Source: Sulfurovum sp.
GTDB lineage: Bacteria; Campylobacterota; Campylobacteria; Campylobacterales; Sulfurovaceae
Length of the DNA stretch: 47,513 bases
Assembly (NCBI GenBank): GCA_026990595.1
Contig: JALXCZ010000036.1
Span: forward strand, 1 to 47,513
Direction of reading: 5' to 3'
Positions 39,914-47,513 of the stretch are shown here, in pieces. The notes under the pieces are model-generated. The model did no database searches. It saw only the letters and a list, made by a program, of their open reading frames with translations, and was not told where the DNA came from. Made by a program: the position numbers and the translations under genes. Every line of letters begins with the position of its first letter. The stretch's first letter is position 1.

Positions 39914-41246
39914 CTCAATCGCAGCGATTGCTACAGCACATGGTGTCTCTTCTATCTCTATTATAAGAGTAAGTGGGGAGGCAGCACTCTTTGTTGCTAA
40001 AAAAATATCAAAACTTCAAAATATTACTCCAAGATATGCCCATTTAACTTCTTTGTATAATGCAAGAGATATTCTTATAGATCAAGCGATCATGATCTAT
40101 TTTTCAGCACCACATAGTTTTACAGGTGAAGAGATTGTTGAGTTTCAGTGTCATGGTGGTATGATCGTGGCTCAGGAGATACTTGATACCATTACTTCTT
40201 ACGGAATAAGGCTTGCCCAGCCGGGAGAATTTTCAAAACGTGCATTTTTAAACGGTAAAATAGATTTGACTGAAGCAGAAGCAATTTCTAAACTAATTGA
40301 AGCAAAAAGTGTAGATGCAGCAAAGATTCTGGCAAGACAATTAAAAGGTGAATTGAAAAATTTCGTAGATGAGAGTAGGGATGCACTTTTAAAATCCTTG
40401 GCATATTCTGAAGTGATGATCGATTATGCTGAAGAAGATATTCCTAATGATATTATGCAGAATATTCTCCATCAACTCGATGGATTGACCATTAAAATAG
40501 AAAAGATTGTAGATGCTTCTCATCGTCGAAGAGGATTGATCGAGGGATTTAAAGTAGCGATCATCGGAAAACCCAATGTCGGGAAAAGTTCTCTGCTTAA
40601 TGCCTTGCTCTCTTATGAACGAGCTATTGTCAGTGATATAGCAGGAACAACAAGAGATACGATTGAAGAGCAGGTACGTATAGGATCTCATATCATACGT
40701 TTGGTTGATACTGCCGGTATACGCAATTCAGAAGATACGATTGAAAAGATAGGTATTGAGCGTTCTATCTCTTCGGTAGAAGAGGCAGATATTATCATCG
40801 CTCTTTTTGACGCTTCTGTAGTTTTTGATGATGAGGATGAGAATATCCTCTCTATTGTTCAGAAATACAAAGATAAGCACTGTATTGTTGCTATAAATAA
40901 AACTGATCTTGAATGCAAGTTAGATAAGGAAAAATTGGAGAAATTTAACCCTATAGAAGTCAGTGCAAAAAAAGGGTTTGAAAGACTCACACAGCGTATG
41001 GAAGAACTGTTAGACAGTATAGGGGAGGGAGAAGAACTCATGCTTATCTCTGCAAGGCAGATCGAAGCAGTGGAAGTGGCAAAAAATGCTATACTTGAGG
41101 CAAAGGTACCACTTCTTGAAGGTGAATTGGAGTTCTTCTCCTATCATTTGCAAGAAGCAGTTAAAGCGATATCCTCTATTTCCAAACCATATGACAGTGA
41201 AGAAATACTCGATAAAATGTTCGGTGAGTTTTGTTTAGGAAAATAG
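39906..41246 (+). CDS. mnmE: tRNA uridine-5-carboxymethylaminomethyl modification GTPase
   Basis: 446 aa. ATG 39906 matches the family N-terminus (MHNSIAAIATAHGVSSISIIRVSG). N-terminal tetrahydrofolate-binding domain to about 118, helical domain, G domain with GKPNVGKSS (G1), AGTTRDT (G2), DTAG (G3), NKTD (G4) and SAKKG, and the C-terminal FCLGK with the catalytic-area Cys. With MnmG it modifies wobble U34 of several tRNAs. It overlaps khpB and is followed by a small Sel1 gene whose SD overlaps the mnmE stop. Confidence 0.96.
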   Translation: MHNSIAAIATAHGVSSISIIRVSGEAALFVAKKISKLQNITPRYAHLTSLYNARDILIDQAIMIYFSAPHSFTGEEIVEFQCHGGMIVAQEILDTITSYGIRLAQPGEFSKRAFLNGKIDLTEAEAISKLIEAKSVDAAKILARQLKGELKNFVDESRDALLKSLAYSEVMIDYAEEDIPNDIMQNILHQLDGLTIKIEKIVDASHRRRGLIEGFKVAIIGKPNVGKSSLLNALLSYERAIVSDIAGTTRDTIEEQVRIGSHIIRLVDTAGIRNSEDTIEKIGIERSISSVEEADIIIALFDASVVFDDEDENILSIVQKYKDKHCIVAINKTDLECKLDKEKLEKFNPIEVSAKKGFERLTQRMEELLDSIGEGEELMLISARQIEAVEVAKNAILEAKVPLLEGELEFFSYHLQEAVKAISSISKPYDSEEILDKMFGEFCLGK

Positions 41247-41254
41247 GAAATAGT

Positions 41255-41569
41255 ATGATAAGTCTAAATGATATTGAACTCTATGCCATTGTCATACTTT
41301 TAATATTTACTGTCTGGTTTATTTTCAATACGATAAAGTATTACCGTGGTGAAAAAAGAAAAGTAAAGAACCTTCACCGTTTTGCAAAAGAGGGTGAAGT
41401 CAAAGCACAACAAAACCTTGCCCGACACTATCAAAAAGGTGATATGGTACAGAAAAATTGTGAAAAAGCGGCATTTTGGTATCAGAAAGCTGCCTTTTCC
41501 GGAGACAATGAAGCTAAAGGACACCTTGAAAATTTTTTAGCACATCGTAAACATAAAAATAAATGTTAA
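41255..41569 (+). CDS. Small membrane-anchored Sel1-repeat protein
   Basis: 104 aa from ATG 41255, with SD AGGAA overlapping the mnmE stop. One N-terminal membrane span (about 8-26, LYAIVILLIFTVWFIFNTI), a basic linker, then Sel1-type repeats (FAKEGEVKAQQNLARHYQKGDMVQKNCEKAAFWYQKAAFSGDNEAKGHLENF) with the ALG-like NLARHYQKG and AAFWYQKAA signatures. A compact protein-interaction unit facing the cytoplasm or periplasm depending on topology. Probably cotranscribed with mnmE. Confidence 0.85.
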   Translation: MISLNDIELYAIVILLIFTVWFIFNTIKYYRGEKRKVKNLHRFAKEGEVKAQQNLARHYQKGDMVQKNCEKAAFWYQKAAFSGDNEAKGHLENFLAHRKHKNKC

Positions 41570-41574
41570 TAGTG

Positions 41575-41580
41575 TATAAT
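41575..41580 (+). promoter_or_regulatory. -10 box of the lipoprotein gene
   Basis: TATAAT in AGTGTATAATTG, 33 bp before ATG 41613; no consensus -35. Confidence 0.45.
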
Positions 41581-41612
41581 TGTCCAATCATTAAACAGAA
41601 GGAATTATTTAT

Positions 41613-42263
41613 ATGACTAAGAAAATCCCATTATTCATGACTTTTTTTATTATGCTTTTTCTCTTTACGGGCTGTGTTCAAAGAGAATTGGTGATCTCTC
41701 AACCCGATATCCAGCAATCTCAAAATAATACATGGGGGGGACAGAGCAATATATCAGAAAATATTGATACCTCTGATCTTGATGAGAATTTAACAGAGAC
41801 AGAGACTGTGATTACAGAAGAGATGCCTGAACAAAGAATGGAGCGTATCACTTTTCCTGCAGAAGAGTATAACCGTTTGCCAAGAACAGGAAAAGGAACA
41901 GTTAAAGGTACTATCTATGTAAAAGATGCCTATGAAAAAAGAATACCTGGAAGTGGTACAAGACTTTACTTAAATCCAGTGACGAGCTATTCTGACCAAT
42001 GGTATAAAGAGAGTTATATTGGCGGTTATAAAATGGAAAAAGCAGATCCCAGACTCTTTAACTATTTAAGATTCACTGCAGCAGACAGCAATGGAAATTT
42101 TGCATTTTACGGTGTTCCCTCCGGAAAATACTATCTTATTGGCACGGTAACATGCGGTACAGAGTGCGGATACAGTTCTCCTAAAAGTATACGAATTGCT
42201 ACCCAGGTAAGTGTTACAGGGAATCAGGTGGTACAAAAAGATCTAAGTAGAATGGTGGACTAA
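41613..42263 (+). CDS. Lipoprotein with carboxypeptidase-regulatory-like domain
   Basis: 216 aa. Lipoprotein signal peptide with lipobox LFTGC (Cys about residue 21). A Gln/Asn/Glu/Thr-rich linker (about 25-85) leads to a beta domain (about 95-216): GTVKGTIYVKDAYEKRIPGSGTRLYLNPVTSY, then DSNGNFAFYGVPSGKYYLIGTVTC and a final SVTGNQVVQKDLSRM, as in transthyretin-like/carboxypeptidase regulatory domains of surface proteins. Cysteines in TCGTECG may pair. Its own promoter and SD AAGGAA are visible. Possibly an envelope structural or assembly lipoprotein. Confidence 0.82.
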   Translation: MTKKIPLFMTFFIMLFLFTGCVQRELVISQPDIQQSQNNTWGGQSNISENIDTSDLDENLTETETVITEEMPEQRMERITFPAEEYNRLPRTGKGTVKGTIYVKDAYEKRIPGSGTRLYLNPVTSYSDQWYKESYIGGYKMEKADPRLFNYLRFTAADSNGNFAFYGVPSGKYYLIGTVTCGTECGYSSPKSIRIATQVSVTGNQVVQKDLSRMVD

Positions 42264-42277
42264 AAGTGCCCTAAGGC

Positions 42278-42958
42278 TTATCCTTTCGGATAGGCAGCTT
42301 CGAGTTTAGTGTAAAGCAGAGTAGGTGTGATCTCCTCATTTTCTTCCAGAATGCTTTGCATCGTTACATTGTCTTCTTTGCCGTTCCATATTTTAATATA
42401 AGTGCCTTTTTTATATCCATGGTCCTGTCTAAATTGATTGAGGATGTTTTTACCGACATAAAGCTTATAAAGACTGTCTAAATTAAGACCTGACTGCATG
42501 GCAACATTTAGAAATGCCTCCATCAGTTTCTCTGTAGACTCATCACAGAAGAGAGCTTTCATTAGGATCTCCACTGTTTCGATCTGTTCATAATTGTTTT
42601 TACTTGTTGGTGTTAACTGTTTGTTAAAAGCCTGAAAATTAGTGAGCCTGTTTATGTTGCTTGCTAGATCTTCTATAGTTCCAAGATTTTGCATTTTATA
42701 TTCTTCAAGTCCTTGAGACATAATAAAGTGCCAGATATCCACAGCTTCTATCTTGATATTCTCATAATCAGGCTGAGCATCAATATTCTTCCAATGCTTC
42801 CAAGGATAAGACTCTATAAGTTCTGCACACTCCAGGTAGGTACAACGCTTCCAGTCAATCAGTTTTCCGTTTTTGGTCATACCTTTTTCCCAACCTGTAC
42901 CGTTAGTGGCATCATTGAGTTCCTGTTGGAGTTTTAACATTTGTAATATTTTGTCCAT
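42278..42958 (-). CDS. dut: All-alpha dUTP diphosphatase (dimeric dUTPase)
   Basis: 226 aa. Hydrolyses dUTP (and dUDP) to dUMP, keeping uracil out of DNA. Marks of the dimeric, MazG-related family: LKLQQELNDATNGTGWE, CTYLECAELIESYPWKHWKN (the ExxE-type metal site), EAVDIWHFIMSQ (second EDxxD-like site), and KNILNQFRQDHGYKKGTYIKIWNGKEDN. This type is known from Campylobacter and Leishmania rather than the trimeric E. coli Dut. SD AAGGCGG. Convergent to the lipoprotein gene with 14 bp between; divergent from purL. Confidence 0.92.
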   Translation of the reverse strand: MDKILQMLKLQQELNDATNGTGWEKGMTKNGKLIDWKRCTYLECAELIESYPWKHWKNIDAQPDYENIKIEAVDIWHFIMSQGLEEYKMQNLGTIEDLASNINRLTNFQAFNKQLTPTSKNNYEQIETVEILMKALFCDESTEKLMEAFLNVAMQSGLNLDSLYKLYVGKNILNQFRQDHGYKKGTYIKIWNGKEDNVTMQSILEENEEITPTLLYTKLEAAYPKG

Positions 42959-43041
42959 TAGTTCCGCCTTTTAAAATTCTATTAGAATCATACCACTAAA
43001 TTGTAAAGAGTTATCTAAACAGTATCTTAACACTTTTTCAG

Positions 43042-43047
43042 TAAAAT
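43042..43047 (+). promoter_or_regulatory. -10 box upstream of purL
   Basis: TAAAAT in TTTTTCAGTAAAATATAACC, 38 bp before purL, in the same AGTAAAAT context as before atpB; SD AAGGA near 43073. Confidence 0.45.
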
Positions 43048-43085
43048 ATAACCCTTATTTTACCTCCTAAAAAAGGACACATTTT

Positions 43086-45308
43086 ATGTCACAACCTGTA
43101 GAAAATCTAGATGAAGTGCTAAAGAATCATAAGCTAAGCAAAGAGGAGTATCAAGATATTTTACGTATTTTGGATGGCAGACATCCAAACATTGTAGAGA
43201 TCGGTATTTTTTCAGCCATGTGGTCTGAGCACTGCTCTTACAAATCAAGTAAAAAATACCTTAACGGTTTTCCTACCAAAGCGCCATGGGTCATACAAGG
43301 ACCGGGTGAGAATGCCGGAGTTATCGATATCGGTGAGGGTATGGCAGCAGTCTTTAAGATGGAGAGTCATAACCACCCATCATTTATTGAGCCGTTTCAG
43401 GGAGCTGCGACAGGTGTAGGAGGGATCCTTCGTGATATCTTTACTATGGGTGCAAGACCTGTGGCAAACCTCAATGCTTTGCGTTTTGGTCGTGTACGCG
43501 GTGAGAGTGAAAATGCCAAATATCAAAGACACTTGGTGCGTGGTGTGGTTGACGGTATTGGAAGTTATGGTAACTGTATGGGGGTGCCTACCATTGGTGG
43601 TGAAGTGAGTTTTGATGAGAGCTATAATGGGAATATTCTTGTGAATGCTTTCTCTTTGGGACTTGTAAAATCAGATGAGATATTTTTAGGTGTAGCATCA
43701 GGTATCGGCAACCCAGTCATGTATGTCGGTTCAAAAACAGGACGTGATGGACTTGGTGGAGCAGTTATGTCTTCAGACTCCTTTACCGAAGAGTCAAAGT
43801 CATTGCGTCCGACAGTACAGGTGGGTGACCCCTTTACAGAAAAATTACTGCTTGAAGCCTGTCTTGAACTCTTTAAAACAGACCATGTTGTAGGTATTCA
43901 GGATATGGGAGCTGCAGGGCTTACCTCCTCTGCCTTTGAGATGGCAGGTAAAACGGGTGCAGGACTCATTATGCATCTTGACAAAGTACCTGCACGTGAA
44001 GAGGGGATGACGCCGTATGACTTTATGCTTTCTGAATCTCAAGAGCGTATGCTTATTTGTGCTAAAAAGGGATCTGAACAGGCGATCATTGATATTTTTG
44101 AAAAATGGGAGCTGGATGTTGCCGTCATCGGTGAAGTAACAGATACAAAGAGAATGGAACTTTTCTGGCATGGAGAACAAGTCTGTGATATGCCGATCGC
44201 TCCGGTAAGTGAAGAAGCCCCGATCCTGGATAGACCGACGGCAAGACCGAAATATCTTGATACAGTCAATGCTAAACATGTAAATGATTATGCCAAAGTA
44301 GCAGATCAGGAAGCGTATGAAAAACTGCTCGCCTCTCTTGAAGTGGTGGATAAAGCATGGGTCTATAACCAGTATGACTCTATGGTACAGACCAACACAA
44401 CAAAACATCCGGGAAGTCTTGATGCTTCATGTATTCGTGTAAAAGAGAATGGAAGGGCTCTGGCAATGAGTTCAGATTGTAATCCACGTTACTGTTATAT
44501 TGATCCCAAGAAAGGTGCAGCTTTAGCTGTTGTTGAGTCTGGACGTAATGTGGCAATGTCAGGGGCGAGACCACTTTCTATTACAGACTGCCTTAACTAT
44601 GGTAATCCTGAAAATCCTGAAGTGATGTGGCAGTTCGCGCAAGGCTGTGAAGGGATCAAAGAGGCATGTCTTGAGCTTAATACACCTGTGGTAAGTGGAA
44701 ACGTCTCGCTTTATAATGAAACGAACGGTGTTTCTGTATTTCCTACACCGGCTATTGCTATGGTTGGACTGAATGATAATGCAAACAAAGTATTGCCAAG
44801 TTGTTTTCAGGAAGAGGAGTCTCATGTACTTCTTTTAGGTGAAACCAGAGGTGAGTTTGGTGGATCACTCTACATTAAAGAACTTTTTAACGAAACAACA
44901 GGGACTTTGCCAAGTTTCGATTATTCGGCAGAACTCAGACTTTGGGAACTTGTGATAGAAGCCAATAAAAAAGGACTGCTTAAGTCTGCCAAAGATGTGA
45001 ATGTAGGGGGTATCGCAATAGCACTCTCTAAAATGGCGGCAGTTTCAGGTAAAGGTGTGGTTTGTGGTATTCGTATGGAAAACAGCAGAGATATCTTTGA
45101 TGAATCACAAAGTAGGGCTTTGGTAGAGGTATCCAAAGAAGATATCGAAATATTTGCAAAAATGGCGATGGATCTTGGTGTAAAAGTAGATATTATCGGT
45201 AAAGTCGGCGGAGATAAAGTAAAGGTGAATGATGTTGAACTTTCTTTAGAAAAAGTAAAAGATATTTACTTCAATACCTTTGCCCGTACGATCGAGCAGG
45301 ATCTGTAG
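43086..45308 (+). CDS. purL: Phosphoribosylformylglycinamidine synthase subunit II
   Basis: 740 aa, the small-type PurL that works with PurS and PurQ. It converts FGAR to FGAM with ATP and glutamine-derived ammonia. Marks: [98 protein letters not shown] and [15 protein letters not shown]. Normal length. Lies upstream of purH in the same direction with a 134-bp gap, so purine genes are partly clustered here. Confidence 0.97.
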   Translation: MSQPVENLDEVLKNHKLSKEEYQDILRILDGRHPNIVEIGIFSAMWSEHCSYKSSKKYLNGFPTKAPWVIQGPGENAGVIDIGEGMAAVFKMESHNHPSFIEPFQGAATGVGGILRDIFTMGARPVANLNALRFGRVRGESENAKYQRHLVRGVVDGIGSYGNCMGVPTIGGEVSFDESYNGNILVNAFSLGLVKSDEIFLGVASGIGNPVMYVGSKTGRDGLGGAVMSSDSFTEESKSLRPTVQVGDPFTEKLLLEACLELFKTDHVVGIQDMGAAGLTSSAFEMAGKTGAGLIMHLDKVPAREEGMTPYDFMLSESQERMLICAKKGSEQAIIDIFEKWELDVAVIGEVTDTKRMELFWHGEQVCDMPIAPVSEEAPILDRPTARPKYLDTVNAKHVNDYAKVADQEAYEKLLASLEVVDKAWVYNQYDSMVQTNTTKHPGSLDASCIRVKENGRALAMSSDCNPRYCYIDPKKGAALAVVESGRNVAMSGARPLSITDCLNYGNPENPEVMWQFAQGCEGIKEACLELNTPVVSGNVSLYNETNGVSVFPTPAIAMVGLNDNANKVLPSCFQEEESHVLLLGETRGEFGGSLYIKELFNETTGTLPSFDYSAELRLWELVIEANKKGLLKSAKDVNVGGIAIALSKMAAVSGKGVVCGIRMENSRDIFDESQSRALVEVSKEDIEIFAKMAMDLGVKVDIIGKVGGDKVKVNDVELSLEKVKDIYFNTFARTIEQDL

Positions 45309-45391
45309 AAACTTTATATTTCTATTTTAGTTTGGAGTTTGTTTCTATTTTTTTAGAAAAAAGTAGAGCAAAAGTAACACAAAATTTTAGG

Positions 45392-45417
45392 CTAGGGTGC
45401 GTTTGCTAATGCACCTT
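45392..45417. repeat. Worn REP-like palindrome between purL and purH
   Basis: AGGGTGC (45394-45400) pairs with GCACCTT (45411-45417) around a GTTTGCTAAT loop, one pair G-U. The CTAGGGTGCGTTTGC start resembles the widespread GTAGGGTGCGTT...AACGCACC repeats known from many bacteria. Single degraded copy in the 134-bp purL-purH gap, which holds no gene. Confidence 0.5.
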
Positions 45418-45442
45418 TAAATTCATATTATAAAGAGGGAAA

Positions 45443-46975
45443 ATGAGAGCACTATTAAGCGTAAGTGATAAAACGGGGATTGTTGAGTTTGCCAGAGGGT
45501 TGGATAAGTTAGGTTGGGAGATCATCTCTACAGGGGGAACCTACAAAAAATTAAATGGAGCAGGTGTTAAGGTTGTCGAGATCGATGAAGTAACCAAATT
45601 TCCGGAGTGTTTTGAAGGACGTGTGAAAACACTGAATCCTTATGTGCATGGGGGGATCCTTCATAAAAGAGGCGATGCGGCACATGTGGCACAGGCCAAA
45701 GAGCTTGGCGTAAAGGGGATTGACCTTGTGTGTGTGAACCTCTATCCGTTCAAAGAGACCATAGAGCGTACAGAAGATTTTGATGAAATTATTGAAAATA
45801 TCGACATCGGTGGACCAACAATGGTTCGAAGTGCTGCAAAGAATTTTAATGATGTGCTTATTGTGACTGACGTTAATGATTATGAAAATGTACTCGGTGC
45901 TTTAGAATCTAAAGCAAATTCTTTAGAGTTTAGACGTGGACTTATGATCAAGGCATTTGAGCATACTGCGGCATACGATAGTATGATCGCAAATTATATG
46001 AATGTCAGATTTAATAAAGGATTTGGGGAGTATCAGTTCATTACCGGTAAAAAAGTTTTCCAAACACGTTATGGAGAGAATCCTCATCAGGATGGTGCAT
46101 TGTATGAGTTTGATAATCATTTCACTAACCACTTCAAACAAGTCAAAGGTGAAGCGTCATTTAACAACATCAACGATGTCAATGGTGCCCTTAAAATAGC
46201 TTCAAGCTTTGGTGATGAAAATGCCGTCTGTATTGTAAAACATGGTAACCCTTGTGGATTTGCATTGAGAGATACGTTGATTGAGAGTTATGTAGAAGCA
46301 CTTAAATGTGACCCTATTTCTGCCTTTGGTGGTGTTGTAGCAGTGAATGGTGTGGTAGATGCACCTCTTGCTGAAAAGATGAATGAAATCTTCTTGGAAG
46401 TAGTGATGGCAGCAGACTTTACGCCTGAAGCGTTAGAAGTATTTGAGAAGAAAAAACGTCTTAAACTTTTCTCCCAAGGTGGCAAGAAGTTGGTCATGTC
46501 CAAAGATTCTCATGACTTCAAGCATGTAGATGGTGGGTTTGTTTACCAAAATTCTGACTGTATTTGTGACAATGAAGTACATAATGCCCATAGAAAGTCA
46601 GAATTGACTGCCTCAGAGCAGGAGATGAAAGACCTGGAGATCGCATGGAAAGTAGCAGGTCTTACGAAATCTAACTGTGTAGTGTACGTCAAAGACTCTG
46701 CCATGGTTGCTGTAGGTATGGGTATGACAAGCCGTGTAGATGCTGCACAATGTGCGCTTAAAAAAGCAAAAGAGATGGGACTAGATGTAAGTGGAGCAGC
46801 CATGGCATCGGAAGCCTTCTTCCCATTCCGTGACAGTATCGATGCCGCAGCTGAGGCTGGTGTAAAAGCCATCATTGAGCCTGGTGGAAGCATTAGAGAT
46901 GATGAAGTGATTGAAGCTGCCAATGAGCACGGGATTTCGCTTTATTTTACCACTGTAAGACACTTTTTACATTAA
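45443..46975 (+). CDS. purH: Bifunctional AICAR formyltransferase / IMP cyclohydrolase
   Basis: 510 aa. Carries out the last two steps of IMP synthesis. The N-terminal MGS-like cyclohydrolase domain (about 1-140) has [46 protein letters not shown] and VNLYPFKET. The C-terminal formyltransferase domain has [25 protein letters not shown] (catalytic Lys-His) and [44 protein letters not shown] 45434-45440. Complete and of normal length. Confidence 0.97.
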   Translation: MRALLSVSDKTGIVEFARGLDKLGWEIISTGGTYKKLNGAGVKVVEIDEVTKFPECFEGRVKTLNPYVHGGILHKRGDAAHVAQAKELGVKGIDLVCVNLYPFKETIERTEDFDEIIENIDIGGPTMVRSAAKNFNDVLIVTDVNDYENVLGALESKANSLEFRRGLMIKAFEHTAAYDSMIANYMNVRFNKGFGEYQFITGKKVFQTRYGENPHQDGALYEFDNHFTNHFKQVKGEASFNNINDVNGALKIASSFGDENAVCIVKHGNPCGFALRDTLIESYVEALKCDPISAFGGVVAVNGVVDAPLAEKMNEIFLEVVMAADFTPEALEVFEKKKRLKLFSQGGKKLVMSKDSHDFKHVDGGFVYQNSDCICDNEVHNAHRKSELTASEQEMKDLEIAWKVAGLTKSNCVVYVKDSAMVAVGMGMTSRVDAAQCALKKAKEMGLDVSGAAMASEAFFPFRDSIDAAAEAGVKAIIEPGGSIRDDEVIEAANEHGISLYFTTVRHFLH

Positions 46976-46985
46976 GATACTTGTG

Positions 46986-47006
46986 TATGCATCAAAATGA
47001 TGTATA
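46986..47006 (+). terminator. Stem-loop after purH
   Basis: TATGCATCA (46986-46994) pairs with TGATGTATA (46998-47006) around AAA, one pair G-U, 11 bp after purH. No T-run follows (TATGGTTTAAG), so it is at best a weak terminator. Confidence 0.4.
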
Positions 47007-47050
47007 TATGGTTTAAGAAAAAATTCAACTTAAGCAAATACATTCTGATA

Positions 47051-47056
47051 TATAAT
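47051..47056 (+). promoter_or_regulatory. Candidate -10 box of the wecB transcript
   Basis: TATAAT about 170 bp before wecB. It is followed by AAAAGGAG (47077-47084) and a 5-codon frame MKNVW at 47093-47110, so the leader carries a strong ribosome site well before wecB. Confidence 0.4.
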
Positions 47057-47099
47057 CTATTTAAGATAGAACAAAGAAAAGGAGTCAACGTAATGAAAA

Positions 47100-47228
47100 A
47101 TGTTTGGTAGAACTCTTTTCTCTCCAATTAAAATTTTATATACAAAGAGATATTCTTCCAACAACAATTTTCTTTTTTATTATATTGGTAACTTTAAAAC
47201 CTATTTCTATCATAAGGATAGAACATGA
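47100..47228 (+). CDS. Possible 42-aa ORF overlapping wecB
   Basis: Frame from ATG 47100 to a TGA at 47226-47228 that overlaps the wecB start (ATGA). Product begins [20 protein letters not shown], basic and aromatic, with no recognised domain. Its SD would be AAAAGGAG at 15-nt spacing, too far for good initiation; the same SD fits the 5-codon frame at 47093 better. It may be a real coupled small gene, a gene remnant, or chance. Confidence 0.2.
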   Translation: MFGRTLFSPIKILYTKRYSSNNNFLFYYIGNFKTYFYHKDRT

Positions 47229-47513
47229 AAAAAGTATTACTCGTATTTGGGACAAGACCTGAAGCTATTAAAATGGCACCTCTTATTCTTGCATTTCAAA
47301 AATATTCGCAAAAGATAGAAGCCAAGGTATGTGTCACAGCACAGCATCGAGAGATGTTGGATCAAGTACTGCAGATCTTTGATATCACTCCGGATTATGA
47401 CCTCAATATTATGAAACCCGGACAGGATCTTTATGATGTAACAAGTAATATTCTGCTTGGTATGAAAGAGGTTTTAACTGAGTATCAACCTGATGTGGTA
47501 CTGGTACATGGTG
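47225..47513 (+). CDS. wecB: UDP-N-acetylglucosamine 2-epimerase, 3' end cut by window
   Basis: 96 full codons are present. The start [21 protein letters not shown] and [17 protein letters not shown], then [18 protein letters not shown] and [13 protein letters not shown], match the N-terminal Rossmann half of WecB. It makes UDP-ManNAc for surface polysaccharide. SD AAGGA at 47214-47218, 6 nt before ATG. Probably the first gene of a surface-glycan cluster beyond the window. Confidence 0.93.
   Translation, partial: MKKVLLVFGTRPEAIKMAPLILAFQKYSQKIEAKVCVTAQHREMLDQVLQIFDITPDYDLNIMKPGQDLYDVTSNILLGMKEVLTEYQPDVVLVHG

Noticed and set aside
42270-42300. Bidirectional terminator between the lipoprotein gene and dut
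   Set aside because: A hairpin with GAAA loop (TATCC/GGATA) can be drawn, but it lies in the dut coding end, has a mismatch and no T-run; not strong enough to list as a feature.
44921-45136. Minus-strand frames within purL and purH
   Set aside because: Both plus-strand genes are full-length with conserved motifs through these regions; the antisense frames have no independent support.
45403-45431. TTGCTA-17-TATTAT as a promoter for purH
   Set aside because: Spacing is ideal, but transcription would begin within the Shine-Dalgarno sequence about 5 nt before the ATG, and the -35 lies in the loop of the worn repeat. Chance is more likely.

Overview
The window looks like chromosomal DNA of a Campylobacterota (former Epsilonproteobacteria) organism, most like Sulfurovum or Sulfurimonas. 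This is inferred from gene content and style, not from a database search. The signs are moderate-to-low GC, tight head-to-tail genes with 1-14 bp overlaps, TAAAAT/TATAAT -10 boxes mostly without a clear -35, carboxynorspermidine decarboxylase (nspC), an all-alpha dUTPase of the Campylobacter type, a long DapD, and an rpmH-rnpA-yidC-khpB-mnmE block.

Layout. 1-970: the 3' end of a radical SAM gene and a tRNA-Asn behind a perfect-consensus promoter. 1248-13088: an accessory cell-surface locus. It holds three small secreted DUF11-type proteins, a 1533-aa predicted outer-membrane protein (DUF11 stalk, carboxypeptidase-regulatory/SdrD-B-like domain, long C-terminal beta-barrel-like region), a PA14-domain protein, a lectin-like/lamin-tail-domain protein, an L,D-transpeptidase and a small helical exported protein. 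13163-14203 (minus): two coiled-coil proteins. 14294-16723 (minus): a BtuB-like TonB receptor and a polytopic membrane protein. 17178-21943: dapD, a 78-aa ORF, an S4 protein, trpD, tsaE, lptB and a TIGR02757 protein. 22003-25041: atpB, a small membrane protein, a ThiE/TenI-like protein and gatB. 25065-28190: a K+ channel with RCK domain, a second free RCK protein, and gpsA. 28179-29753 (minus): eptA-like phosphoethanolamine transferase. 29848-35096: tamA-tamB. 35093-36232 (minus): nspC. 36309-41569: a hypothetical gene, then rpmH, rnpA, yidC, khpB, mnmE and a Sel1 protein. 41613-46975: a lipoprotein, dut (minus), purL and purH. 47225 to the edge: the start of wecB.

The part most likely to be new biology is 1248-13088. 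Three of its proteins (genes at 2898, 8562 and 10114) end in the same roughly 120-aa C-terminal module (KTS...RIPGAT-[IV]-RY...VDN...CDC...EC-x-Y-[IF]-E). Two others also end exactly on a DUF11-like last strand. They share a compact locus with one large barrel-like protein and a cell-wall L,D-transpeptidase. This suggests a surface-display apparatus in which the C-terminal module is the sorting, docking or anchoring signal and the variable N-terminal parts (PA14, lectin-like, lamin-tail) are the cargo.

The intergenic regions carry at least four families of short palindromic REP-like repeats, mostly as inverted pairs (2165-2208 and 2805-2855; 16755-16924; 18620-18688; 19930-20022; and a worn single copy near 45392). 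Several membrane-protein genes use non-ATG starts fixed by clear Shine-Dalgarno sites (eptA, tamB and yidC TTG; the free RCK gene GTG). rnpA has no canonical start upstream of its conserved N-terminus. All calls rest on reading the sequence and on remembered family features; no alignment or search was run.
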